Part shown: positions 35,251 to 44,953 of the stretch, piece after piece | Position numbering within the stretch: the stretch's first letter is position 1 | Layout of the letters: each line of letters begins with the position of its first letter | Source: Reddybacter sp041277045 | GTDB taxonomy: Bacteria; Pseudomonadota; Gammaproteobacteria; Pseudomonadales; Porticoccaceae | Assembly: GCA_041277045.1 (NCBI GenBank) | Contig: JBGFSY010000001.1 | Location: forward strand, 372,001 to 436,000 | DNA: 64,000 nucleotides | Direction of reading: 5' to 3' | Translations under genes and position numbers: made by a program | The notes under the pieces: generated by a model | What the model saw: the letters and a program-made list of their open reading frames with translations, nothing else | What the model was told of the DNA's origin: nothing | Database searches by the model: none

Positions 35251-35838
35251 CTATTCGTCCTTCGAGCCACGCAGCAGTTCAGACTGCTTTTTCAGCACGT
35301 GGGACATAATGTAGTCCTGGTCATCAGCATCGAGAAAGACGAAATCCACCGCCACCAGCTTGTTGAAGTCGGGTGACGAGGGAAGGGCATCGCGGCAGCT
35401 GACCACGCGACCGAAGGCTTTAATAAAATAGTACTCGGGAAACAGGGTTACGGATAACTCGAGACAATCGTGAACCCGCACACTTGAAGGGGCGTGGAAG
35501 GACACGCCACTGGCACTGAGACTAATCTGATGGGTGGGCCGGGGAATCACATCCTCTTCACCACTCACATCGGGACTGTCAGACATCTGCCCGACAATAT
35601 GGATTTTTCGATTGAGTAATTTCAGCACCGTGGCCACTTCGGGCAACTGGTCGTCAATATCGAGCAATAGCGCATTAATGCGCCCATCGAGCTCGGCCAG
35701 GGAACTCAACAATTTGTGCCGACGCCCCGAATCTATTTTCGAAGAGGCTATCGCCCCGTCAAGATCGGCTTCGCTAATGGTTTTATAGCTCAGCGAAACA
35801 CTGTCATCTATTCGGTAAAACCGCCTTTTCTCTTCCAT
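35251..35838 (-). CDS. PilZ-like domain protein of the flagellar stator operon
   Basis: This protein of about 195 residues starts with MEEKRRFYRIDD, containing the RxxxR half of a cyclic di-GMP binding motif at residues 5-9. The second half is HQISLSASGVSF in the C-terminal beta-barrel, where the expected Asp or Asn is serine, so binding may be weak. A helical insert of about 90 residues separates the two halves. It lies 28 bases behind pomB, so it is probably the third gene of the stator operon and could adjust motor function in response to cyclic di-GMP. The ATG at 35838 is chosen because the longer frame overlaps pomB and is not protein-like. Confidence 0.8.
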   Translation of the reverse strand: MEEKRRFYRIDDSVSLSYKTISEADLDGAIASSKIDSGRRHKLLSSLAELDGRINALLLDIDDQLPEVATVLKLLNRKIHIVGQMSDSPDVSGEEDVIPRPTHQISLSASGVSFHAPSSVRVHDCLELSVTLFPEYYFIKAFGRVVSCRDALPSSPDFNKLVAVDFVFLDADDQDYIMSHVLKKQSELLRGSKDE

Positions 35839-35866
35839 GTCTATTAACCTGTCATCTTTAATTATT

Positions 35867-37018
35867 TTACTCTTCTTCGAGGGGCAGATCGCTCGCCGTA
35901 TCCAGAGCACGCAACAACAACTCCAGCTCTTCAGGCGTATCCAGCTCACCATCATACTCGGGTAAAAGTGCATCTACCCCCGGCAACTCCAGCTCTATGC
36001 CTGCTGGTACGGTATCCGACCCTTCAACGGGCTCCCCCAGGGGGATGTCGGTATCTAGCAAAAGAGGCTCTGACTCAAGCGCCTTCAAATCGGCTGGTAA
36101 TACTTCACGCTCTGGCTCGGCAGTTGTCGAGTCGGCGTCACCTGCCTCTACAGCTTCATCGGCACCCGGCAAAGTAGGCGCCTCACCCTCGGTGTCATCC
36201 TCACCATCGAGCCCGATGATCTCACCGTTTACTTTGCGCAGTATCAGGGTTATCTCAACACGCCGGTTGCGCGCTCTATTTTCAGGGGTGTCATTGGCAA
36301 CAAGAGGCTGGGAATCACCAAAACCCTCTATCAAGAAGCGCCGCGAGTCCAACAGATTCGAACGCAGTAAGGCGTGTAACACCGACACCGCTCGCCCAGC
36401 TGATAGCTCCCAATTTGAACGAAAACGCTTGGTATGAATCGGGCGATTATCGGTGTGCCCCGACACCGTCACCGTGCCTTCAACTTCAGACAAAGCCAAG
36501 TGTATTTTATCCAGTACGTCAATAAAGCCGGAGCGCAGTTTTGCGCGCCCAGAGGGAAACGAAGCCCTTTCGTTAATACGAATAATAATACTGTCGGACG
36601 TGCTTTCCAGCTCTATTGCCCCGGCGGTAATTTCTTCACTCAAGAGAGCCGCAAGCTTCGACGCCTCGGCTTTCGTTTGCTCAGCTTGTATCTCCTCCAG
36701 CAGTTTTTCCATGGCCTGGGGGTCAAGGGCCTTTGGATCCATAGCGTCGAGTTCACCAACCTTCTCGTGCAGGGGCATATCTATCACCTGGCCCTCGACA
36801 AAATCCATCTCTGTCTCAGACTGGTCCGAAGGCACCGTACGCTGCACGCCAAAGGCCTCTCTCATCGAACCTGCCACCTGCTTGAATTTGAGAATATCCA
36901 TCTCAGCAAAACTCAATAGCAGTACGAAAAAGCACATTAGCAGAGTCATCAGGTCGGCAAAGGTCATCACCCATGCGGGTACACCTGCCCCTTCTTTTTT
37001 CTGCGGTTCGTCGCTCAT
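35867..37018 (-). CDS. pomB: flagellar stator protein PomB/MotB with long acidic C-terminal tail
   Basis: This 383-residue protein is the peptidoglycan-anchored stator subunit. The single membrane helix (about 17-38) contains the ion-binding Asp22 in MTFADLMTLLMCFFVLLLSF. An OmpA-like peptidoglycan domain covers about 140-262, with VTVSGHTDNRPIHTKRFRSN and NRARNRRVEITL. An unusual tail of about 120 residues (263-383) follows, very rich in Asp and Glu and nearly free of lysine; most PomB/MotB proteins end soon after the OmpA domain. It is 33 bases behind pomA. Confidence 0.92.
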   Translation of the reverse strand: MSDEPQKKEGAGVPAWVMTFADLMTLLMCFFVLLLSFAEMDILKFKQVAGSMREAFGVQRTVPSDQSETEMDFVEGQVIDMPLHEKVGELDAMDPKALDPQAMEKLLEEIQAEQTKAEASKLAALLSEEITAGAIELESTSDSIIIRINERASFPSGRAKLRSGFIDVLDKIHLALSEVEGTVTVSGHTDNRPIHTKRFRSNWELSAGRAVSVLHALLRSNLLDSRRFLIEGFGDSQPLVANDTPENRARNRRVEITLILRKVNGEIIGLDGEDDTEGEAPTLPGADEAVEAGDADSTTAEPEREVLPADLKALESEPLLLDTDIPLGEPVEGSDTVPAGIELELPGVDALLPEYDGELDTPEELELLLRALDTASDLPLEEE

Positions 37019-37051
37019 AGTAAACCCTGGTTACACCTTGCCCCCATGAGC

Positions 37052-37828
37052 TTACGCATCACCTTTTTTTTCTTTCGCTTCTAAATTTCGCTTAGAGCCC
37101 GGTAAATAGGTGCGCAGCATGTCATCAATCACCCGAGGATTGCGCCCCTCCTGCATACCAGAGATGCCATCGATAATTATCGATTGCAACAAAAACTCTT
37201 CATTGCGGCGCAAGCTCAGCTTTCCCGCCATGGGAGAGGCGATAACATTGGCTATCAAAGCACCGTAGAGGGTTGTTAAGAGAGCCACAGCCATCGCCGG
37301 GCCAATACTTTTGGGGTCGTCCATATTACCAAGCATCAGCACCAGGCCTACAAGGGTACCGATCATACCCATGGCCGGTGCCACTTCAGCAATTTTTTCG
37401 AAAATCGCCGCACCATCATCGTGGCGCACCGCCGCTCGATTCCTCTCGGCAACTAATGTTTGGGAAACCACTTCAGCCTCCATGCCATCCACCAGCATGG
37501 AAACACCCTTGGCCAAGAACTCGCTGCTAGGCTCTTTCTCTTCCAGGATAAGTAAACCGCCGGTGCGGGTTTCCTTGGCCATATCGACGATTTCTAGAAT
37601 CACCTCACTCGGCGCCTGAGCCTTATACATCAAAGATTTCAAGCCTGCCTTAATAGCATCGGCAAATTGGCTGAAGTTATACTGCATCATCACTGCGCCG
37701 AGGGTGCCGCCGCCGACCACAGCCATAGAAGGCATATCCACGAAGGGCATTACCCCACCGCCCATAATCATGGCGGCAATAATAATACCTACCGCAACGA
37801 CAAAACCTATTAGCGTCGCTAAATCCAA
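37052..37828 (-). CDS. pomA: flagellar stator protein PomA/MotA
   Basis: This 258-residue protein has four membrane helices and forms the ion channel with PomB. It starts MDLATLIGFVVAVGIIIAA like sodium-driven PomA, and contains the conserved blocks VAPAMGMIGTLVGLVLMLGN, then a stretch with AMAVALLTTLYGALIAN, and near the end GMQEGRNPRVIDDML. The long cytoplasmic loop (about 60-150) carries the charged residues that touch FliG. Similarity to PomA and the absence of chemotaxis genes nearby point to a sodium-type motor in a marine setting. Ion choice is inferred. Confidence 0.93.
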   Translation of the reverse strand: MDLATLIGFVVAVGIIIAAMIMGGGVMPFVDMPSMAVVGGGTLGAVMMQYNFSQFADAIKAGLKSLMYKAQAPSEVILEIVDMAKETRTGGLLILEEKEPSSEFLAKGVSMLVDGMEAEVVSQTLVAERNRAAVRHDDGAAIFEKIAEVAPAMGMIGTLVGLVLMLGNMDDPKSIGPAMAVALLTTLYGALIANVIASPMAGKLSLRRNEEFLLQSIIIDGISGMQEGRNPRVIDDMLRTYLPGSKRNLEAKEKKGDA

Positions 37829-38095
37829 TTAACTTCCCCTTTTAGAAATAAGCTATAAATCGCTGACTATCTCGCAGCTGGTTTTCACCCTCCAGCCATC
37901 AAGTCAACGACCATGCCAATATATCAACCCGCGCCCACACTTTCTTTTTATCGGGGCATAGAGCGGGTATTGGCTCACAAGATTAATAAACATCCTCTCT
38001 TATAGAGGCAACAAGATACGTAAAATCCCAGCAATTACAAATAAAGAAATAGAAAAGCGCTGGCGCACCACTGACCGAGCCACTCACAGCGACTA

Positions 38096-38407
38096 TTATT
38101 CCTGCAGAATAGGCTGCACCAGCACCCAGGGCCTGACCACCACCGACCACATCAATGCATTGGCGTCGTACCACTCCAGAGCCAGAGCATCGCTAATTTG
38201 ACCAAGCTCACCCTTAGCCTGCCAGGCTTCAATCTGTGTTTTATTATTGCTCGACATCTCGGCAGCAACCTCGACCAAATCGAGAGACGGCGCCACATAA
38301 ATGGCGGTGCCATTGGCAAAAAAACGTTGCAACTCACGCCAGGGCATTTTTGCCGTTTCGCCCTCTAGTTTGGCACGCAGTAAAAGGTCTGGATCAGTCG
38401 TCGTCAT
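38096..38407 (-). CDS. DUF2288 family protein
   Basis: This 103-residue soluble protein fits DUF2288, a family of unknown function. Diagnostic parts are LLRAKLEGETAKMPWRELQRFF near the N-terminus, the segment SLDLVEVAAEM, and the C-terminal MWSVVVRPWVLVQP. Its start overlaps the end of the GIY-YIG gene by 14 bases, so the two are likely translated from one transcript. There is no membrane segment or cysteine pair. Confidence 0.87.
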   Translation of the reverse strand: MTTTDPDLLLRAKLEGETAKMPWRELQRFFANGTAIYVAPSLDLVEVAAEMSSNNKTQIEAWQAKGELGQISDALALEWYDANALMWSVVVRPWVLVQPILQE

Positions 38408-38693
38408 TTTTTATTCTCGCATGTTCGGAAGGCTTACCCGTACAGCTATCAGCCATACGAAGTTTTTCGCTACGCGGCAGTTTTTTGATGGCCGCTTCAC
38501 GTTTACTGGCGCTGGAACGATCGTGTCCCGCCTCTCGGAACACCACCTGCTCGGGCCGACGTCCGGCATGAAAGTACTTTGCCCCCGCGCCACTTTGATG
38601 TTGAAGAAAGCGTCGCTCTACGTCTATGCTAATGCCGGTGTAGAGAGAGCTGTCGCTGGCCCGAATCATATACACACTCCAGTCACTGGCCAT
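38394..38693 (-). CDS. GIY-YIG nuclease superfamily protein (YhbQ-like)
   Basis: This 99-residue protein is a minimal GIY-YIG domain of the UPF0213/YhbQ kind. The two name-giving strands appear as WSVYMIRASDSSLYTGIS, followed by the conserved DVERRFLQHQSGAGAKY with its catalytic arginine, and the glutamate-containing helix KREAAIKKL. YhbQ relatives have structure-specific or single-strand DNA nuclease activity. It is 32 bases behind slyD and overlaps the DUF2288 gene. Confidence 0.9.
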   Translation of the reverse strand: MASDWSVYMIRASDSSLYTGISIDVERRFLQHQSGAGAKYFHAGRRPEQVVFREAGHDRSSASKREAAIKKLPRSEKLRMADSCTGKPSEHARIKNDDD

Positions 38694-38725
38694 TTTTGGA
38701 CCTTTGCCGCGTGCCTTTTTAACAG

Positions 38726-39205
38726 CTAGTGGCTGTGCGTGCCGTCAGCGCCGTGGGAATGACCGTGGGACAACTCGTCTTTGGTCGCCTCTCGAACAAT
38801 TTTAATGGTGATATCAAAGGTTAAGTCGAGCCCGGCAAAGGGGTGGTTGGTATCGACATCGACCGAAAATTTACCGACCTTAACCACCGTCACCTGTCGC
38901 TGCCCCTCTTTGCTCTGCACCACCACAGTGGTGCCAGGCTCGGGTCGTTTTTTAGCACGCAAGTGTTTCAAGGGTACACGCTGCACACTGTCGGGATGAT
39001 TCGGGCCGTAGGGCTGCTTCAAATCAACAGAAAGATGCTCGCCCACTTCCTTACCTTCGAGTTCTTGCTCAAGCGCCGGCAGCATGCCACCGTGGCCGTG
39101 TAAATAAACGGTTGCCCCACCGCCATCGGAATTCTCCAACACTTTGCCTTCGCTATCTTTCAGGCTGTATTCAAACTCAACAACGCTGTCTTTACTGATT
39201 TTCAT
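38726..39205 (-). CDS. slyD: SlyD-type FKBP peptidyl-prolyl isomerase / metallochaperone
   Basis: This 159-residue cytoplasmic protein has the SlyD layout: an FKBP half with VYLHGHGGMLPALEQELEGK, an inserted chaperone flap (about 65-125), and the closing FDITIKIVREATKDELSHGH. The tail GHSHGADGTHSH is histidine-rich, the nickel-binding element of SlyD, though shorter than in E. coli and without cysteines. SlyD folds proteins and supplies nickel to hydrogenase maturation; no hydrogenase genes are in this window. Confidence 0.9.
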   Translation of the reverse strand: MKISKDSVVEFEYSLKDSEGKVLENSDGGGATVYLHGHGGMLPALEQELEGKEVGEHLSVDLKQPYGPNHPDSVQRVPLKHLRAKKRPEPGTTVVVQSKEGQRQVTVVKVGKFSVDVDTNHPFAGLDLTFDITIKIVREATKDELSHGHSHGADGTHSH

Positions 39206-39258
39206 ATTTACTATCCTACGTATGTAAGCCCAACAATTTCAGGGGCGCAGTATCTTGA

Positions 39259-39813
39259 TTACGAGGCGGCTTGGCAAGCCGCAACAAAGTTCAGCCTTTC
39301 ACCGCACTGGCGGCAATGATAGTTCACCTCGCCACGGGCCAGTTTATTGTGACGTCGGGAAGAGAGGCGGTGACGCTGACAGACACAGCGATAATCAAAA
39401 TAGCGCTGGCGCCGCGTCGGAATACCGCTCAAGTCATAGTCGGCGGTACGACTAGCGTCGGCCTTAAAAACCCGCATGATGTTGCGCCACTCGTCACCGT
39501 GCGGGCGAATCTTCGCCAAACCGTAGAGACAATCACTGACGTAATGAGCCACTTCGTGGGGCACGGTAGTCGCCAGATTGTCGCTGAAATACTTGGCGAA
39601 AATATGGGGGTTAAAACGCATCACTCGTTCTTTACCCTTGACCCGGTACATACCACTGCAACGGCCGCGCAAATCAAAAAGCACGGGGATGGCCGCAAAT
39701 TTTCGACCGTATTCCCGCTCGGCCAGTGCCAGTGTTGCCTGTGTTTTTTCCAGCACCCGGGCTTGCTGCTCGGCATTAATCGGCTCGATGAGCGCTGCAG
39801 TCGTCACTGTCAT
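39259..39813 (-). CDS. sprT: SprT family zinc metalloprotease-like protein
   Basis: This 184-residue protein is a SprT-like zinc protein. The metal site is VPHEVAHYVSDCLYG (HExxH, about 83-97) with a third histidine expected in RPHGDEWRNIM. The C-terminal zinc ribbon shows CVCQRH and YHCRQCGERL. E. coli SprT is of similar size. It is probably cytoplasmic, with a role that is still unclear, possibly in handling DNA-protein crosslinks as for the eukaryotic relative Spartan. It lies just behind dbpA. Confidence 0.9.
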   Translation of the reverse strand: MTVTTAALIEPINAEQQARVLEKTQATLALAEREYGRKFAAIPVLFDLRGRCSGMYRVKGKERVMRFNPHIFAKYFSDNLATTVPHEVAHYVSDCLYGLAKIRPHGDEWRNIMRVFKADASRTADYDLSGIPTRRQRYFDYRCVCQRHRLSSRRHNKLARGEVNYHCRQCGERLNFVAACQAAS

Positions 39814-39846
39814 TTCAATATTAAGCCTGCCTGTTAAGGCAGTGCA

Positions 39847-41238
<1,392 letters not shown>

Positions 41239-41431
41239 TGATTACTCGTAAAAGCTGTTGGTCAGAAAGGGGCGCATTTTATCAGAGAGCGCCATTGGTA
41301 CTCCTACTTCTATTGAAAAATAGTGGCCAAGGATAGCCTTCATTCATAACAGGCTGTGGATACACGCCTTTCCCTGCTCTCTATCTATAAAGCCCTCTAA
41401 AAATCTTCTTAATTGCTACAATAGCCCGACT

Positions 41432-42253
41432 ATGAAATACGACTTACACTGCCACACTACCGCTTCCGACGGCGCGCTTAGCCCCAACGCTCTCATCGCT
41501 CGGGCCATCGCCGCCGATGTCGATGTGCTCGCCATCACCGACCACGACACATTGGCGGCCTACCGGGAAATTGATCACTCGGCGCTGGGCCAATTAACCC
41601 TAGTCCCCGGCACCGAGCTCTCCAGCCAGTGGCAAAAGAACAATGTCCATATCGTCGGTCTCAATATGCCCCTCGAATGCAGTGTCTTTGCCGAGGCCAT
41701 CGCCAGCCAACAGCGCTCGCGCATTGAGCGCGCTAGTATTATCGCCGATAAACTGGCGAAAAAAGGCTTCACCGACATCCTACCCGGGGTACTCGACAAA
41801 GCCGGCAAGGGCTCCATCGGCCGCCCCCACTTTGCCCAGCAGCTAGTCGAAATTGGCGCGGTGAAAAGCCACGAAGAAGCCTTTAAGAAATACCTCGGCA
41901 CGGGGAAAATCGGCGACGTCAAACAAGTCTGGCCACAGCTGGATGAAGTGGTCGGCTGGATCCGCGACGCCGGCGGTACGGCTGTACTCGCCCACCCCGA
42001 CAAATACCGCCTCACCCGCAGCAAGTTACACCGTTTAACGGACGATTTTATCGCCGCTGGCGGTGCCGCCATTGAAGTCGTCTCGGGCAAGCAAGATAAA
42101 GTCAGAACGAGAGAACTGGCTAAGCTCTGTACCGAGAAAAACCTACTGGCATCCTGTGGTTCAGACTTTCATCAGCCCGGTAAATTCTGGGCCGAACTCG
42201 GCCAACATTCACCTCTACCGGAAACATGCACTCCGGTGTGGGACGGCTGGTGA
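41432..42253 (+). CDS. PHP-domain phosphoesterase (YciV/RNase AM-like)
   Basis: This 273-residue protein is a PHP-family metal phosphoesterase. The metal site motifs are YDLHCHTTASDGALSP at the start, LAITDHDT near residue 38, GRPHFAQ in the middle, VLAHPDKY and CGSDFHQPG near the end. It resembles E. coli YciV, which degrades 3',5'-nucleoside bisphosphates and trims 5' ends of rRNA precursors. In many bacteria the gene is next to trp genes; here it stands alone, divergent from dbpA. Confidence 0.9.
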   Translation: MKYDLHCHTTASDGALSPNALIARAIAADVDVLAITDHDTLAAYREIDHSALGQLTLVPGTELSSQWQKNNVHIVGLNMPLECSVFAEAIASQQRSRIERASIIADKLAKKGFTDILPGVLDKAGKGSIGRPHFAQQLVEIGAVKSHEEAFKKYLGTGKIGDVKQVWPQLDEVVGWIRDAGGTAVLAHPDKYRLTRSKLHRLTDDFIAAGGAAIEVVSGKQDKVRTRELAKLCTEKNLLASCGSDFHQPGKFWAELGQHSPLPETCTPVWDGW

Positions 42254-42273
42254 GCAGCCGGCGGCCATAACAA

Positions 42274-42852
42274 CTAGTCCGACTCGGTAAATACCGCACT
42301 GAAAGTAACGGGCACCGCTGTACTAATAACGGGTAAGTTTGCCACCACCCGTAACGCCTCGACACCAGCACTCAAGGCAAAATTCTGCGCCGCAATAATA
42401 ACGGGGTGCACAGAAGATACTCGTATACTGCCATCGGATAATTTGACCACACTCATTACAGCCGTGATTTTTTTATCGATACCGTGCAGGCCAAGTACCA
42501 TAGCAACATCGTCCTGATAGAAATCACCAGCTTTCATGGCCTTTAATTTAGCGCCATCAATGTTCGCCACAATTTTGGCGCTTGCGAATTCCCCCACCTC
42601 AAACAACAAACTCTTCATGCGCTCATTGCGAATCGCTATATTGGTTTCGACACTGGTAAGCTTAACGAATAACTCGACCTCCCCATTAGCCTTAATCGAG
42701 CCCGATAATTGTTTGAACCCATGCACCTCAGCAATGGCCGACTTCTTGATTGAGACAAAGTTAACGGACGACTTATCGCTATTTAACTGCCAATCGGCCT
42801 GCGCAGAAAAAGCTAGCCACAGCGACAAAAAACACAATACATATTTTTTCAT
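42274..42852 (-). CDS. YceI family periplasmic protein
   Basis: This 192-residue protein has a cleavable signal peptide (about 1-19, ending SAQA) followed by a YceI-type lipocalin-like barrel. Family features are the opening DWQLNSDKSSVNFVSIKKSA, the central SVETNIAIRNERM and a late ISTAVPVTFSAVF. YceI proteins bind isoprenoid quinones or other lipids in the periplasm, but roles are mostly unknown. It is convergent with the PHP gene with only 20 bases between. Confidence 0.87.
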   Translation of the reverse strand: MKKYVLCFLSLWLAFSAQADWQLNSDKSSVNFVSIKKSAIAEVHGFKQLSGSIKANGEVELFVKLTSVETNIAIRNERMKSLLFEVGEFASAKIVANIDGAKLKAMKAGDFYQDDVAMVLGLHGIDKKITAVMSVVKLSDGSIRVSSVHPVIIAAQNFALSAGVEALRVVANLPVISTAVPVTFSAVFTESD

Positions 42853-42909
42853 TTTCCTGAACCCTTATAAATTATAAAATCCTGTGTATCAATTACAGCG
42901 CGACACCGA

Positions 42910-43803
42910 CTAGCGCACGCGCTCCGCTGATGACCGACAAAGGCTCATCCAGTTTTCAATCGCTCGGCTAATATATTTTTGCCGATGCAAAATAAAATAA
43001 AAGTGCCTGCGAAAATCCCGCTGCGGTACTTTTAATGGTATCAAACTACCCCGTCTAAAAGCCTCTTCCAGAGTAACACTAGATAAACAACTAATACCCA
43101 AATTTGCTTCCACCGCGCGCTTAATGGCCTCCGTATGCTCCAACTCTAAACCGACATCGATTTGACTGAGTAAGCCCGCCATGGCCCGGTCAAAGGTTTG
43201 CCGAGTGCCAGACCCGCTTTCTCTGAGGATCCATGTCGCAGCCAGTAAATCTTTCTCGCCAAGTGACTTGCGCTTGGCGAGGGGGTGAGTCGGCGAACAA
43301 AACACGACGAGCTCGTCTTCCCGCCAGGGGATAACCTCCAGCTCCGGGCTCTGCAGCTCGCCTTCAATCAGCCCAACATCCAGCTCAAAATTTCGCACCT
43401 GCTCACTAATGCTCGCCGTATTGGCAACATGCAGCTGCACCTGAGCACCGGTATGTTGCTGCATGTACTGCGCCATAATGCCAACGGCCAAATAATTACC
43501 GATGGTCAGTGTCGCACCCACACGCAATGCGGGAACGGTGTTTTGCTGCTGCAGTTGCCGCTCAAAGGCCTGGGCCTGTTCATACAGCGCCTGAGCTTGT
43601 GGCCGTAGGGCACGACCGAGCTCATTGAGTTGCAGCTTTTTACCATTGCGATCAAAGAGCTGTATGCCGTAATGCCTCTCAAAATCGGAGAGCGCACTGC
43701 TGACGGCGGATTGGGACATCGCCAGATCCAGCGCCGCCTTGCTAATATTTTCATAGTGGGCGACTTTCAGGAATACCCGAACTTGCTTGAGGCTGTAGCG
43801 CAT
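42910..43803 (-). CDS. LysR-type transcriptional regulator, FinR-like
   Basis: This 297-residue regulator has an N-terminal winged helix (VFLKVAHYENISKAALDLAM, then SQSAVSSALSDFERHYG) and a C-terminal effector domain. It is divergent from a ferredoxin-NADP reductase gene with 106 bases between, the same arrangement as FinR and fpr in Pseudomonas, where FinR activates fpr under oxidative stress. An inverted repeat in the shared gap fits a LysR box. The FinR assignment rests on position and family. Confidence 0.88.
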   Translation of the reverse strand: MRYSLKQVRVFLKVAHYENISKAALDLAMSQSAVSSALSDFERHYGIQLFDRNGKKLQLNELGRALRPQAQALYEQAQAFERQLQQQNTVPALRVGATLTIGNYLAVGIMAQYMQQHTGAQVQLHVANTASISEQVRNFELDVGLIEGELQSPELEVIPWREDELVVFCSPTHPLAKRKSLGEKDLLAATWILRESGSGTRQTFDRAMAGLLSQIDVGLELEHTEAIKRAVEANLGISCLSSVTLEEAFRRGSLIPLKVPQRDFRRHFYFILHRQKYISRAIENWMSLCRSSAERVR

Positions 43804-43821
43804 ATCGAACTTACCGAATAC

Positions 43822-43853
43822 CTATATCAATAATAACCATTTTGCCGATATAG
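43822..43853. promoter_or_regulatory. inverted repeat, candidate LysR operator between regulator and fpr
   Basis: CTATATC (43822-43828) and GATATAG (43847-43853) are exact inverted copies 18 bases apart in the divergent gap. The right arm overlaps the candidate -35 element of fpr by one base, a usual place for activator binding. Confidence 0.5.
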
Positions 43854-43869
43854 ACTCCCCTTGTATAGT
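43842..43869 (+). promoter_or_regulatory. candidate fpr promoter
   Basis: TTGCCG (43842-43847) and TATAGT (43864-43869) with a 16-base spacer lie about 40 bases before the fpr start codon. Confidence 0.5.
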
Positions 43870-43909
43870 TCTCTCATTACTTTTCACAGCGCAAGTTAGG
43901 GAGCTATCC

Positions 43910-44683
43910 ATGGCAGGTTTTATCGAAGCACAGGTCACCAGCGTACGGCACTGGAACGACACCTTATTCAGCTTCAGAACCAATCGAGAGACCTCGTTTC
44001 GCTTTAAAAATGGCCACTTTATTATGATGGGCCTACCCCAGGAAGATAAACCCCTGATGCGCGCCTACAGTATTGCCAGCGCTAACTACGAAGATGAGCT
44101 GGAGTTTTTCAGCATCAAAGTCCCCGATGGCGCGCTGACCTCGCAATTAAAAAACCTGGTGGTGGGCGACACCGTTCTACTCAGTAAAAAACCCACCGGC
44201 ACCTTATTACAGGACAATTTATTACCCGGTAAAAACCTCTACCTGCTCAGCACCGGCACCGGCCTCGCGCCCTTTATGAGCATTATTAAAGACCCTGAGA
44301 TTTACGAAAACTTTGACAAAGTGATTCTCACCCACGGTGTGCGCCATGTTTCCGAGCTGGCTTACAGCGAGACAATCATCGACGAATTGCCCAACGACGA
44401 GTTTCTCGGCGAAGCGATTACCAACAAACTAATTTACTACCCCACCGTTACGCGGGAAGCGTTCTCCAACCAGGGACGACTCACCGATTTAATGGCCAGC
44501 GGCAAACTCTTTAATGATATTGGCCTGCCCTCTTTCAATCTCGAAACAGATCGCTTTATGATTTGCGGCAGCCCGGCCATGCTGAAAGATTGCTGCACCC
44601 TGCTTGACGAAAAAGGCTTTAAGGAATCACGACAGGGTGAAGTAGGCCAGTATGTAATCGAACGGGCCTTTGTCGAAAGCTAA
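43910..44683 (+). CDS. fpr: ferredoxin--NADP reductase
   Basis: This 257-residue flavoprotein passes electrons between NADPH and ferredoxin or flavodoxin. The FAD-binding motif is MRAYSIAS (about 55-62), the pyridine-nucleotide loop is LSTGTGLAPFMSII, and the C-terminal part has FMICGSPAMLKD and ends in QYVIERAFVES, as in the bacterial subclass I enzymes of Pseudomonas and Azotobacter. It sits divergent from a LysR gene that probably controls it. Confidence 0.93.
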   Translation: MAGFIEAQVTSVRHWNDTLFSFRTNRETSFRFKNGHFIMMGLPQEDKPLMRAYSIASANYEDELEFFSIKVPDGALTSQLKNLVVGDTVLLSKKPTGTLLQDNLLPGKNLYLLSTGTGLAPFMSIIKDPEIYENFDKVILTHGVRHVSELAYSETIIDELPNDEFLGEAITNKLIYYPTVTREAFSNQGRLTDLMASGKLFNDIGLPSFNLETDRFMICGSPAMLKDCCTLLDEKGFKESRQGEVGQYVIERAFVES

Positions 44684-44757
44684 GCTACTAACAGCACACC
44701 GTAGGCCGTACCCACAGCCAAAATGCCCCGCATCAAACTCATAATGCGGCTCGACAT
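44680..44757 (-). CDS. possible 25-residue hydrophobic small protein
   Basis: A short reverse-strand frame reads MSSRIMSLMRGILAVGTAYG and then VLLVA before the stop. It has a small basic head and one hydrophobic helix. A very purine-rich stretch (GAGGGGAGGGGGGAG) lies about six bases before the ATG and would be a strong ribosome site. The end overlaps the fpr stop codon. No relative is known to me, so this is tentative. Confidence 0.3.
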   Translation of the reverse strand: MSSRIMSLMRGILAVGTAYGVLLVA

Positions 44758-44953
44758 TTTGGCTCCCCCCTCCCCTCACACAAGCCCGTCAAGCCCCCTA
44801 TCCATCTGTCAGCAAACCGGCGATTCTAATTTCAGTTGCCCGAGCCAATCAGATTATTTATTATTTACGACTGCATGACTTGTTCTGAGCTTCCCTAACA
44901 TCCCACCAACTCGAAACAGTCCGATACCACAACTCTGCTTGGCTGGAAAAGTT

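Noticed and set aside
37948..37955. Possible flagellar sigma-28 -10 element (CCCGATAA on the reverse strand) before pomA
   Set aside because: The matching -35 element at 11 bases is not present, so a sigma-28 promoter is not supported.
44758..44953. Search for a Zur or Fur box before the metal operon
   Set aside because: No convincing palindrome of the known consensus was found in the gap.
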